64,000 bases of DNA from Panicum virgatum (lineage: Eukaryota; Streptophyta; Magnoliopsida; Poales; Poaceae): the NCBI RefSeq assembly GCF_016808335.1, contig NC_053143.1:5303398-5367397 (forward strand), in the 5' to 3' direction. The position numbers were made by a program, and so were the translations under genes. The notes under the pieces were generated by a model. It was given only the letters and a program-made list of their open reading frames with translations, did not search any database and was not told where the DNA came from. Shown here one piece after another: positions 32,637 through 44,305 of the stretch. Numbering within the stretch: the stretch's first letter is position 1; each line of letters begins with the position of its first letter.

Positions 32637-35600
32637 ATGGATCGAAGTTGGGTGTGTGGTAAATTATTTTCTCCAGAATACATGGATGGTGTCAAACAAT
32701 TTATGAGCTTTGTTAAAGGGAAATTCAGTGACAATGTTGAAATTCTATGCCCCTGCAGTAGATGTCTTAATCAGAAGTACCTAGCTCAGGCTCTTGTGAA
32801 GAAACACATACTAATGAATGGCATGGACAATAGCTATACTCGATGGATTCATCACGGAGAGGATTTAAATGTGGAAGTTATTGAGCATCTTCCTGCTGGT
32901 ATTGTGCATTGTAGTCATAATTGGTCCACAGATGGAATAGGTGTGACAGAGGAGGACAGCAATGATATTGATCCTTTGGAAGCATTTTTAGGAGACCTAC
33001 ATACTGCTGCAGCACAGGAAGATAGAGAGGTTGGAGAAAATAAGGATGGTGATACAGAATCTTGTGAGCAAGACACATTTTTTAGAATTGCCATGAAAGA
33101 GGCAAAGTGTATGCTCTATCCTGGTTGTACCAAATTTTCGAGGTTCTCATTTGTGGTAAAGCTGATTCATATGAAGTCACTATACAGGATAAGCAATTCT
33201 GCTTTTACTACAATATTGAAGCTATTGGCTGAAGCATTCCCAGAATACAATACCCTTCCAAAATCATATAATGAAGCAAAGAGCATTTTAAAGGAATTAG
33301 GTCTTGGGTATGAATCCATACATGTGTGCCAGAACAATTGTGTGCTGTTCAGGAAGGAATTTGTCAAGTTTGACAATTGCCCCGTTTGTAGTCTCTCTAG
33401 GTGGAAAGACCCAGAAAGGAAGAAGATTCCAGTGAAAGTGTTGCGTCATTTTCCATTGGTACCGAGGCTGAAAAGGATGTTTGCAACCAAAGAAGCATCA
33501 GAACAAGCTCAATGGCACAAGTTGAAGCGGCAACCCAGTGAGAAGGAAATGAGCCACCCAGGTGATGGTGAGGCATGGCAGGATTTTGACCGAGAATATC
33601 CAGATTTTGCAGATGATGCAAGAAACCTTAGACTTGGCCTTGCTACTGATGGTTTCAATCCCTTTTCAGAGAAGAACACAAAATACAGCATGTGGCCTGT
33701 ATTTGTTGTGCCATATAACCTTCCTCCTTGGGCATGCATGCAGGAGTCAAATTTCATGATGGCTCTGCTTATTCCAGGTCCTACATGCCCCGGGAAGGAT
33801 TTTGATTTATTTCTTGAGCCTCTTATAGATGATTTACTTGAGCTTTGGAATGGGGTCCGTACATATGATGCTATTACTCGAAAAACATTTAAACTTCGTG
33901 TTGCAGTTTTGTGGTGCATCCATGATTATCCAGCTTTGAGCACTCTTTCTGGCCGTACCACAAAATGATATTTTGCATGTATTCATTGTGACAAGCACCC
34001 TCTGTCATATGGCCTTAGGAGCAAAATTGGGTATGTTGGGCACTTTCGTTTCCTTCCAAAGGGACATCGTTTGCGGAGAAACAATGAGTATGCTGGACTT
34101 CATGAAAGCAGTGAGGCACCAGGTAAATTCTATATAGATGAGTTGCTTGCTGAATTGGAGAAAGTTAAAGATATTAGGCCTGGGCAGCAACAGGAATGTG
34201 GGAAAAGGAAGCGTTCAGGCTTGGACAGGGTACATGGGCCAAACATTTGGCAGCGGATGGTTAGTTTATGGAAGTTACCATATTGGAAAAAATTGAAGCT
34301 GAGACATAATCTTGATGTCATGCATATTGAGAAAAACATATGTGAGAATTTGATTGGGACAATTCTGAACATAATAGGGAAGACAAAGGACACTGTTAAA
34401 GCTAGGCTCGATCTAAAAGATTTGGGAATAAAAGAGGAGCTACAATTAACAGAGGATGGAGATTCATGTGAGATGCCTAATGCTCGATATACCTTGTCCA
34501 AAGAAAAAAAGAAGGCATTTTGTGATTTTTTAAGGGAGGTAAAGTTTCCAGATGGTTTCGCTTCCAACATTTCAAGATGTGTTAGTGCTGATGGGACCAA
34601 GGTTCAAGGGTTAAAAACACATGACTGTCACATTCTGTTGCAAAGAATCTTACCAGCTGCCATGAGAGGGTTTTTGGACAATGATATCTATGAAGCAATA
34701 GCAGAGTTAGGGAAGTTTTTCAGAGAGTTGTGCAGCAAAACCCTGAACAAGGATGTGTTGGCTAAAATGAAGGAAGAGATCCCAATGATTTTGGTGAAGC
34801 TTGAGAAAATTTCCCCCCCGGCTTTCTTTGATGTGATGATGCACCTAGCTGTTCATTTACCTGATGAGGCATTGCTCCGAGGTCCTGTGCAATATGGGTG
34901 GATGTACCCAATTGAGAGACGGTTGTATACTTTGAAGCGCTACGTGAGGAATAGGGCACGACCAGAAGGTTCAATTGCCGAGGCATATATTGCTGATGAA
35001 TGCCTGACATTTTGCTCAAAATACATGGAAGGTGTTGAAACAAGATTTAATCGGGAACCAAGAAATATAGGTTTTTGTAATGAGGAGAACTATGGTGTGA
35101 ATGTTTTTGGCCATGGAGTTCATTTTACTTCTGCACCTGAACTTGTATACGATGAGAATGGCTTTGATCGAATGGTGTGGTATGTGCTTCACAACTGTAG
35201 TCAAGTTGAGCAATATGTGGAGTTAGTTCTAAACTTCTAACTGTTGTATTCTATATACTTTTGTTTGACACTCATGTATATTTAACATACGCTTTATTTT
35301 TTCAGAATGTTCAGAGATGAACTAAATAGAGAAGGAGTGCCTAACATTGAAAGAATTATTGGACAAGGATTTCAGAATTGGTTCAGGAACCATGTTAGTT
35401 TGATTTACATTCAAATTGTTTATGTTTATTTCAATGCCAAATTTGTAGTATACATTTTGATCTATGTTTGTTTCATGCATTTGACAGATCTTTAGGTTGC
35501 GGAATACTGATCAAGAGATAGATGAAGATCTCTTTTCCTTGGCTTGTGGTCCTGATTTTATAGTCAAGAAATACTCTTCATGCGTTGTGAATGGTGTGCA

Positions 35601-36291
35601 GTTTAACACTGTTGATCGTGACAAGAACAAGAAAACACAGAACAGTGGAGTTATGGTACAAGGTGAACATAATGGTCAGGTCATTGATTTCTTTGGAATC
35701 TTGAAAGAGATAATTCAGTTACTCTATATTGGCGATGAAGAGATAATTCAGTTACTCTATATTGGCGATGAGAGGTCAGTAGTTCCGTTTAAATGTGACT
35801 GGTTTAAATTGGATGGAAAGAGGACTGAGCTTAAATATGATGGCTTTTTTAAAAGCATCAATATTGGAAACCTATGGTACAAGGATGATTCTTTAATCTT
35901 GGCAACTCAGGCTAAAAAGGTTTTCTATTTGCCAGATACTAAGGAGGGGGCGAATTGGCACGTTGTCCAGACATTTGACCATAGGCATCTTTATAATGTA
36001 AAAGAAACTGAGGGCGGCAGCTTTAGTTCTCCTGCATATCAAGAGAATGAGTGCTTTGAAGAGGATGGTACACGACACCCAATTTCAGACAAAACTTGTG
36101 ATACACCTCTAAATAGAGATGATGAACAAGGCGCTAGGTTTGAAGCTGCTGAAATTTCTAGGTTGGTGATGGAAAGAAACCGAGAAGTGCATGAGATAGA
36201 TGGCGAAGACGAAGACGATGACACATTGTTGGAGTACTGCAGCGATGATGAAGGAGGTGCTGCACTGGAGGTTGACAGTGATGATGAATAG
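32637..36291 (+). pseudogene. TNP2-type transposase of CACTA-B, three coding exons, one in-frame TGA
   Basis: Model: 32637-35221, 35306-35393 and 35488-36291, with GT-AG introns in matching phase, giving 1,158 codons before the stop. A leader intron ending TGTCTAG just before the ATG is likely. Domains in order: transposase-associated (MDRSWVCGKLFSPEYMDGV, CPCSRC), Transposase_21 core (KELGLGYESIHVCQNNCVLF, ATDGFNPFSEKNTKYS, CIHDYPALSTLSGRTTK, HCDKHPLSYGL, KLRHNLDVMHIEKN), DUF4218 (THDCHILLQRILPAAMRG, RARPEGSIAEAYIADEC) and DUF4216 (FKCDWFK, LWYKDDSLILATQ). The single lesion is TGA at 33966-33968, where relatives have Gly (GRTTKGYF). A 33-bp in-frame duplication lies in the last exon. The enzyme would bind and cut CACTA ends in the nucleus. 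Without readthrough the product stops before the core is complete. Confidence 0.95.
35706..35771 (+). repeat. 33-bp in-frame tandem duplication in TNP2 exon 3
   Basis: GAGATAATTCAGTTACTCTA followed by TATTGGCGATGAA appears twice, repeating the eleven residues EIIQLLYIGDE. It falls between the FFGI motif and the FKCDW motif of the DUF4216-like region. The reading frame is kept. Confidence 0.95.
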
Positions 36292-37218
36292 CTACTTGTT
36301 CAGTTTGCAATTATCTAGTGTATGAACAATTTTAAATAATATGACCATGTATTTCTATGCACAAGACTATTTGAGATCATGTTCTGTGTATGCACAAGAT
36401 TATTTTAATTAATTTGACCAGCTTGTTCTGTTTTGAGATGGTGAAATGGTCCCATTTTGAAATTGCTGCCTAGTGACACCTTTTTTTATTTGAAACTCCA
36501 TCACGTTCAGCTTGCAGATTTTCCCAGTTTTTTTCGGATCATGTTTCAGCATCTGGAGATCATGTACCAGTTCTCTGAAATATCACAGGCTTAATTTGAA
36601 TGCTCTGTAACAGTTCTCTGAACAATATATATGTACTTGATGAATTAATGCAGAGATGTTATTTCTGTTTTGCTGAATGTTACAGTGACAAGTTCAGTGT
36701 GATCATGTTCTCTGTATGCACAAGAATGGCAGTACCATCTTGATGTTCTGCTAAATGGTGGCAAATGAGAAATGGCTTTACTCTTCTTTTCAAGTCTAAT
36801 ATACAAGATCTCAAAAAACTCTTTGGAGAAAAATGTGCATCATGTATCAGTTCAATGAACCTTTTCAGCTCCGCTCTAGATTCACAAGTGAGGCAATGAA
36901 CCTTTTCAGCTCAGTTCAATGAACATATTTCAAATTTCAGTATTTCAGATTTCAGTCTAATCTCAGCAGATTTCAGAACATATACCATTTGAGCAGCATT
37001 GCTGGTTTACTCAAATTTTTGGCAGCATCTCTGCTGCTTGAACAATTTGATAGACAGACAGCATAATACACAAATATATATTTCATGAAATTAACCTTCC
37101 AGTCACAGAGTCTGAAACAACAAACATGCAGCCATTTTTCATCTCCTACTAGCTACTAGCTTGCAGCCATTTGTCATCTCCTACTAGATACTAGCTACTG
37201 CTAAACAGAGTGCGGTTC
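36292..37218. other. AT-rich spacer of CACTA-B, nothing recognised
   Basis: The sequence after the TNP2 stop is the 3' region, with short repeated words such as TTCAGCTC and TTCAATGAAC, TTTCAGATTTCAG and CTACTAGCTACTAGC near 37146-37200. No gene or element ends are seen. Confidence 0.5.
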
Positions 37219-38329
37219 TTAGTTGTCCACGATGACAATGGGATCCTGAGAGGTGGCGCCCCTGGAGGTGATCTCCTCCGGCAAGTCCCCGCGCAGCACC
37301 TGCACCCGGAACACCACCTTCCCATCACCCTCACTCCCAGTTCCTCCAGCAGCTGGCGTGATGAGCTCGAAGACGCAGGCGTCCCTGATGCGCAGACGGT
37401 TGGCGACGACAAAGTCCCTCCACCCCGGACCGAGCTTCTTGCACTTGAGTTCACCACAGTAGGTCACCGCCCATGACTGGTTGCCGAACAGGAGCACTGC
37501 TGGGACGCGCGAGCCCGGCAGGTGGGAGTGGAGACGACTCGGGATCTCCTGAGCACAAGAATAAGCAACAGCATTCAGTTGAGTGAACTGCATGAATGAA
37601 CAATAAAATTACCTCTATACAAACCAGCTGGGCAGGCTTCTCTACATGGCCCTTAGACAAGACAATGGTGAAGAAGGGCTTGTCGCCTGAGAGCGGGACG
37701 ATCTGCATCACATGACATGCAACAGATTCAATGACATAATTGAGTGATATAATTGAGAAAACAATACACAAGTACCCATCACTAGATGCAAATGGCCTGC
37801 AGCAAGTACCCATCGTAAATTGGCACAAGATTTCAGTGACATAATTGAGTGATATAGCAGAAGAGGACCTAACCTCCAGGTCGTCTCCGCCTGCGGCCAG
37901 GGGATCTCCGCCTGCGACCAAGGGGTCGTCTCCTCCTGTGGCGATGGGATCGTCTCCTCCTGCGGCGAGGGGGGCTCCTCCTGCGGCGAGGGGATCATCT
38001 CCTCCTGCGGCGATGGGATCGTCTCCACCTGCGGCGAGGGGGGCTCCTCCTACGGCGAGGGGATCATCTCCTCCTGCGGCGAGGGGATCATCTCCTGCGG
38101 CGAGGGGATCTCCTCCTGCGGCGAGGGGATCATCTCCTCCTGCGGCGAGGGGGTCTCCGCCTGCGGCCAAGGGGTCTTCTCCGCCTGCGGCGATGGGTTC
38201 TCCAGCTGCGGCGAGGGGGTCGTCTCCGCCTTCGGCGAGGAGAACCGGGCCTGCGCAGAACCGACCAAACTTGTCGCGGAGCTGCCGAATCGAGTGGTGC
38301 TCCATCGATCCGGCAGCGGAGAGGGCCAA
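37219..38329 (-). CDS. B3 DNA-binding domain protein (REM-like), three exons, carried inside CACTA-B
   Basis: Minus-strand exons 38329-37874, 37702-37613 and 37548-37219 join in one frame (291 residues) with clean sites: CTGGAG|GTTAGG, TGCAG|ATCGTC, ATAGAG|GTAATT and GCTCAG|GAGATC. The C-terminal half looks like a complete plant B3 domain: KPFFTIVLSKGHVEKP, EIPSRLHSHLPGSRVPAVLL, QSWAVTYCGELKCKKLGPGW, DFVVANRLRIRDACVFELI. This is the pattern of REM-type B3 folds, which contact DNA in the nucleus. The N-terminal half is a repeat of GGDDPLAA-like units (37895-38250) and is unlike normal B3 proteins. The gene is antisense to, and between, TNP2 and the TNPA-like gene. It was probably captured from the host genome. 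No stop or frameshift is seen; whether it is expressed is unknown. The start could be 38305 (second Met). Confidence 0.75.
37895..38250 (-). repeat. Coding minisatellite (about 24-27-bp units) in B3 gene exon 1
   Basis: Units such as CCTGCGGCGAGGGGATC recur at least a dozen times with unit lengths kept to multiples of three, so all three frames on both strands remain open. In the B3 frame they encode variations on AAGGDDPL. The plus-strand frame over it (37845-38525) is therefore not a gene. Confidence 0.9.
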
Positions 38330-38507
38330 CGAGGGGGCGCAGAGAGAGAGGATAAGGCAGCGACTGGTGGAGAAGATGAGGCTGCGCGAAAGGATTTGGG
38401 TGAGAAAGGATTCGTGTCCGCCTGCGTCTTATTTTCAGTGGCCGAGAAAGGATTTGGGTGCTTTAGGTGAAGTACAATTACAGATGCCTAGCTTACAAAA
38501 TGTCTTG

Positions 38508-39643
38508 TGTAGCCCAGTGGTTTAGCTTCTTAAGCTCGAGGGCAGTTGGTGCCGGTTCGATTCTTTCCCTTGCACATTTTTTTTTGTTTTTGCACATTAC
38601 GTCTCTCCCACAATCAAATACATATAATTACTTTTGTACATTTATTTGGCTTAATGAATAAATTCTTCCATTTGTTCAAATTGAACGAATTCTAGTTCCA
38701 TCTTACTTTTCTATATTTATTTGCCTTAAATATACAAACTCAAGATATCCACATTCAAATATATATGTATCCTTCCTTTTGTATATTTGACTCTTTTATC
38801 TCATTTGCACATTATACCATCCCACACAAATCAAGTAGGCTTAAATTAAATCCACCTGTTGTATCACATTATACATCCCTTTTTTACTTATTGCCTAATG
38901 GGAGAGATAATTATTTGGTAGTTGATCGGGTATTTTGGGAAAACCCGCAACGCACCAAGTTCCTAAAGGGCTAATTCTTGTTTCAAATCTTGAAGTAATG
39001 CCGAAGTTGCTGTCCATCCCCAACAAATTAGTCTCGCTAGCCGCGCCCTAAGAGGATCATTGAATCGATAACATAGATAGCATAGATAGCCGAATTTTGC
39101 ACTATATATAGATTCCAAGATGCGGCATCCACTCAGTTCCCGACCCGAATGCCTTGGGCTACTATTCACGAACGAATCTTAGCTCCGACAAGATATATGA
39201 ACTCAAGATATCAACTATCAAATACTCCCTCCATCCCAAAATAAACGCAATTCTTTGACTCTTAGATATGTACCCCAATGATTCATGTCGCAATAACTAA
39301 TCTTATTGTTAGTACATTAAAAGTACCATTTATACACTCCCTCCATTCTAAATTTGTGCAAACATGAAATAATTCGTTTGACTTTTACTAACAAAAAAAT
39401 TGTGCAAACTTAGTCACCAAAGTTGCAAAAAAACAGACCATGAATTTTTTAAACAAAATTTGTGCCATGATTCATGGACAATTGCAAAAAAACAACAGAC
39501 CACGAACCGGCGGCCTGCGCGGGAAAAAGCCCGCCAGGCCAAAAAACCTCCGACAGCACAATTACTGTAATACCCATGTGGTCACCAAGTTTAGAATACC
39601 ATGGGGGGTGGGCAAACTGGTAATTTCTCAACCGCAGTACCCC
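38508..39643 (+). other. CACTA-B spacer with tRNA-like segment and Stowaway-like fragments
   Basis: TAGCCCAGTGGTTTAGC (38510-38526) and GGTTCGATTC (38554-38563) resemble pol III A and B boxes at tRNA spacing. Two CTCCCTCCAT starts (39224 CTCCCTCCATCCCAAAATAA and 39337 CTCCCTCCATTCTAAATT) look like one-sided Stowaway MITE ends, but no matching opposite ends are seen. A 40-bp copy of the downstream promoter lies at 39100-39139. Confidence 0.5.
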
Positions 39644-39683
39644 CACTATATATAGATTCCAAGATGCGGCATCCACTCAGTTC
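39644..39683 (+). promoter_or_regulatory. Candidate core promoter of the TNPA-like gene, duplicated 544 bp upstream
   Basis: CACTATATATAGATTCCAAG contains a TATA box (CTATATATA), followed by GATGCGGCATCCACTCAGTT. The identical 40 bp occurs at 39100-39139. The copy at 39644 is followed by CCCAAACCCTAGCCCC and the GC-rich first exon, so it is the likely active one. Confidence 0.6.
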
Positions 39684-39750
39684 GCCCAAACCCTAGCCCC
39701 AACCAAGCCGCCGCCGCCGCTTCACAAAATGCAAGGGAGACGCGGAGGGA

Positions 39751-39898
39751 GACGCGGCCGAGGGCGAACCCCGGCGGCGCCGTGCTCGCGGAGGGAGACG
39801 CGGCCGAGGGCGAACCCCGGCGGCGCCGTGCTCGTGGAGGGAGACGCGGCCGAGGGCGAACCCCGGCGGCGCCGTGCTCGCGGAGGGAGACGCGGCCG
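39751..39898 (+). repeat. 46-bp GC-rich tandem repeat, three copies plus a partial one, in the first exon
   Basis: GACGCGGCCGAGGGCGAACC begins at 39751, 39797, 39843 and 39889, an exact 46-bp period. Since 46 is not a multiple of three, successive copies are read in different frames, which argues that this exon is leader rather than coding sequence. Confidence 0.93.
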
Positions 39899-42837
39899 AG
39901 GGGTGCATCTCGCGGAGGGAGGTCGTCCAGGGAGCTGCAGCCGTGTACGTGTGCCTCCTCGTCACCACCGCTTCAAGGGCTTCTCCGCCACTACGCCGTC
40001 GTCCTTGACTGCTAGGCTTCAACGGCTTCAAGTGCTAGCAGACGCAGCAATCTCTGAGAGGTAAACAAAATAGGCCCATGTTCTTGCCTTATGGTCTTGA
40101 TTATTCTAGGGTTTGCTTTACTTATACTTGTTAATCTGCACAGAAATTTGTGAAGAATTAGATGCATATGTTCTTGCCTTATTCAGTTCGTGCCTTGTGG
40201 TCTTGATTATTCTAGGGTTTGATTATTCAGTTCGTGCAGTACAAAAAGATTAGTTGCATATGTTCTTGCCTTACGGTATTTTCTCAATCAGATGCATGTG
40301 TTCGTGCAGTACAAAAAGATTAGATGAATATGTTCTTGATTATTGTAGGGTTTGCTTTACTGATACTTGTTAATCTGAGCCCATGTTCAGTTCGTGCAGT
40401 TCCGTATGCTAATTTGGTTGTTCCTATTTCCTAGTATAAACCAGTTCATGGCTAGTTTCGTCTTTTGCATATGTGTATTTTGAATTTGTGGGGAATCTGC
40501 ACAGAAATTTGTGAACAAAACTTTAGGCACACATGTTCAGAAGGTTTACACATGGCTAATTTCAATTAGATTCATATTGCTGTTTTACATAAATATTTAT
40601 TTACGACTTCTCTGAAGCATTTCAATTTTGAATTAAATTTACTGGTGCATTGATACTTTGTTTATAAATGTTCTTATCATGTCAGCAAGGATTAAATGTC
40701 CAAGGACCCTAGCCCGATGACGACGGAGGGACAGAGGAGACCACATGGAGGTCAGATAACAACCATGTCCTTGTTTACTTTTGAATTCCAATTGAATTCT
40801 TGTCTCCACATGTATTGCTGCTACAAAAATAATAATCTGTTGTCCATGTTTTCTTTTATCCAAGGACATGCACTACATCCATATGAACAAGAGCGCCTCC
40901 GACAATGTATGGCCAACAGTGCTAGGCTTCGGGAACTTGGAGTTTCTGGTTTTTCCAGCATATTTCCAAACAATAGTGGCACTGCTGTAAACAAGAAAAA
41001 TGCAAAGCATAGAGATAATGAAGACTCTGGATCTGAGTATGATCCTTCACAGGATGATACTGATCAAGGAGATTTGATTGGTGATGACAATGCTAAGATG
41101 CTCATTCCTCCACCTTGTTAAGCCTTAACTTGTTTTCTTCCTAATGCAATATATCAGTCTCCCCAGTCTGTTCACAAATCAATGATTACATTGTACTAGG
41201 GAACTAAGGAGAAGGCTCCCAAGCAAACTTCCAAAGAAAGATCAAATGTATTTCCTGGAGTGAGGTTTCGGTCTCGTAAGAGGGTTTTTGCAGATCAAGC
41301 ACCTACTAGAGTTACAAGGTCAAAGTCAAGCATCACCCAACCTGATACAAATCTGACACCAAGTAATATCCATGTGCCACCTCCATCCGAGCCTAATGAT
41401 GGCACCCAAGCTGCTTTGGAAGGCAATTTCTGTTACCATGTTTCTTATTACTGTTCTTGCTTGAATTACATGAATGCAATCTGACTTGTCAATATTTTTA
41501 AGATGACGGGCCTGGTCAGCAAGCTGACAGCACCAACATCACCAATGGAGGCGATGCGATTCCACGTCATAATGGAAGCCCCAACCGGAAGAATGAAGGT
41601 GCTGTTTTTTTACTATCATTCTGTTAGATTTGATCCACAAATTGATTGCATTCTTACTGCCTGCAATTTTTAGATGGATCTACCCAGCATGATGACAACA
41701 CCATTGCTGGTGATGGAGTTGATTGCATTACCCATCTAGATGGACACGACTAGATGACCACCGAAGGTGAGCGTTTGTTCATTTATTTGCCATATAGCAT
41801 ATTTCCTTGTTATTTTGGTTGCTGATTGCAAATGGTTTGTTTGATGAATGACCATCTCACTAATTGCAACTTCTATGTGCATTTACATCACGGAGAAGAG
41901 CCATGGGACCGAGGAGTAAATATGGGACATGGTCTCCAGAGGTTGACCCGAGCTCATGGTGCCAAACTGCCAGTTGTCATAACTGAAGGGAATATAAGGC
42001 CCTTGGAACCTAAGATTGCTGCAATGTATGCCACTGAATGCAACATTGCAGTCAGGAATCATATTCCTGTGTTCAAGCACTGGAAAGAATACAAGAAGCA
42101 CCCTGCGCTGTTTGAGCTGTTTTTGGGAAGACTACGTGTAAGTACCTTGCCCTAAATTAATTGCAATTGCCTTTCTGGACTACAATTATATTCGCATTAT
42201 ACTCCTAGATGTGGGCAAATGGTAATTGCACCTTATTCAATTATTTTTCACTAGAATCTGGAAATGTAAATGTGACTGTACATTTTTAACTGCTGGATTT
42301 TAGAAATGAATTTTAGTTACTGTAATTTCTTATTGCAAGCTGTTCATTCCTTGTGTTAGTTGCAAAATTTCTTATACATGTTTGAACATATGGATAGGCA
42401 AAGTTTGACATCGACACAAGTAATGAAGTAGTCAGAAAGGGTTGCTTGGAGATGATGCAATCTGCAGTTCGCCAACAGCGATACAAGCTGAAAAAAGATT
42501 TCTTTGATTCTGTTCCTCTACATCTGGTTAGGAAAACTTCTCCTGTAAAAGTGATGAGTAATGAACAGTGGATTGACCTTGTGGACTCATGGATGACCCC
42601 CCAAAAAATGGTATTTTCCAGAAAACAGGACTCTATGCTTGTACATGCTAATCTTTCACGTTTCTTACATGTATTGTCTTTTGATGTAGGTGGCAAGTTG
42701 AAAGAACAAAGAGAATCGAGATGATGTAAAGTTCCACCAAACAACTGGCTCCTGTAGCTACCCAGTTTATGTAGAAAAAAAATTGGTAAGTTAGCTATGT
42801 TAATATGCACTTTATTTATTATGCTGCTGTCTCATAT

Positions 42838-42945
42838 ATAGCTGCTGTACCAAGTCATGTGTACTTATAGCTGCTGTACCAAGTCTACTTGTAGTTGCTG
42901 TACCAAGTCATGTCTACTTATAGCTGCTGTACCAAGTCAGTTTAA
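42838..42945 (+). repeat. Short tandem repeat in an intron of the TNPA-like gene
   Basis: TAGCTGCTGTACCAAGTC occurs four times at intervals of roughly 23-33 bp, flanked on both sides by TTTATTATGCTGCTGTCTCA. Confidence 0.85.
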
Positions 42946-44129
42946 TATGCACTTTATTTATTATGCTGCTGTCTCATATAAAAAGTTAGTCATGTCTAAG
43001 CTTACAGAATTCTAGTTCCATAAGATGCTAGGACCATTAGTTCTTGCTGCACCAATATAAATGTCTACTTGTTGTTCTTCAATTTGTTGCTATATTGCTT
43101 CAAAATAATGTTTTAGGTGTGACCAAGTATACCACCATGTAAATGTTGTTTGCAGAGAGAAGATGAGTACAAGGATAAAGAACTTGATGCTGTTGATTTG
43201 TTTAAGATGTGCCACTACAGCAACAAAAAGAAAGGATACACGCCCACTGTACAATCTGCTATTGTAAGACAACATCTAATTGTGCTTTTCAGAGATGCTT
43301 ATTTTCTAATTTCTTGTGATCATAAACCAGTTTTCTATTGTTTGCTGCTTTCATCTTTGCTAGACTCAAATGGAAAATCAGTTGGCTGCACCAACAGAAG
43401 ATGGACAACCCAAGTCTGCAACCCAAGTTGTCAGTGTTGTGCTTCATCAAAACACAAAAACCAATCACTTCCTTCGGAATGTGGGCAACCAGGTTACAAA
43501 GCGAAGGACTACACTACAAAATGTGCAAGCAGAATTGGAGGTGGAGAAAAGAACCAATTCTGAGCTTCAGTCGATCGTCAAGAACCAGCGTGAAGAAATG
43601 GATGGTTTGAAAAATCAAGTCCAGGGAACAGAACAAGCAAGGATCAAAGACCAAGAGGAGAACCGGAAGAAGCAAGCTGAGTTGGAGAAGAAAATTGAGC
43701 TGCTGCTAAGCCAAAATGGACAAAGCTGAGCATATGGTGGTCTAATCTGGTAGCTTTTGGGTGGCCTTCATATTTTGCGGAGTTATCTTGATGAATACTA
43801 TATTTTGTTGTTGCTGGTTATTTGCCTTGGAAAACTGTATGGCTTCAACTCTAGATTCTGGACAAATGGAACTATCTTTTGCTGAGCATGTGGATTCTGG
43901 AATGTTATTATTTTGCTGAGTTGTCATGTGAATTTTGGATAAATCTTGTTATTATGGCTGTGATGTGAATTTTGGATTAATCTTGTTTTGATTAATAATT
44001 TTGGGCTAAAATCTTATTAGTTGATTATTAATATTGGGCTGAAATTTTGTGAGCTGATAATTAATTTAGGCCTCAAATCAGGCCCAACTTGGTGGCCCAC
44101 TTTGAATTCAGCCCATCAACTCATGGGCT

Positions 44130-44305
44130 GTGTAGCTGATGTCAGCAGCCACGACATTTGCCACGTCGATTGCCACGTCAGCCTAACTTTCCATGTCAGC
44201 AGCCATGTCACCGTCCACGTCAATTTACATGTTATCACTGCCATCCATGTCATCACCATGTCAGTAGCCACGTCATCCTCCATGTCATCAATGTGTGACA
44301 TGGCA
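44130..44305. repeat. Array of CCAYGTCA words near the right end of CACTA-B
   Basis: About ten copies of CCACGTCA or CCATGTCA (for example CCATGTCAGCAGCCATGTCA) are spaced 10-20 bp apart, ending with one inverted copy (TGACATGG). They lie just inside the TATGACG-type terminal repeats (44320-44570) and have no counterpart at the left end that I can see. Confidence 0.85.

Larger units (their letters stand above)
39684..43729 (+). pseudogene. TNPA-like (Transposase_24-type) gene of CACTA-B, about eleven exons, one in-frame TAG
   Basis: The first exon (about 39684-40060) ends GAGAG|GTAAAC and is probably untranslated. Coding from ATG 40696: exons 40696-40750, 40865 to about 41117 (3' end unresolved), 41200-41422 (GC donor), 41503-41598, 41674-41766, 41896-42137, 42398-42610, 42705-42785, 43156-43263 and 43364-43729, with agreeing phases from 41200 on. 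Motifs: YEQERLRQCMANSARLRELG, a basic linker, the conserved block KLPVVITEGNIRPLEP / AAMYATECNIAVRNHIP / HWKEYKK, then KGYTPTVQSAI and a C-terminal coiled coil (QREEMDGLKNQVQG). The TAG at 41751-41753 interrupts the fifth coding exon. Proteins of this type bind subterminal repeats and work with TNP2 in En/Spm. Confidence 0.85.

Noticed and set aside
37845..38525. 226-residue plus-strand ORF
   Set aside because: It is the opposite-strand shadow of the coding minisatellite in the B3 gene.
39224..39440. Complete Stowaway MITE
   Set aside because: Only left-type ends (CTCCCTCCAT) are seen twice. No opposite inverted end or TA duplication was found.
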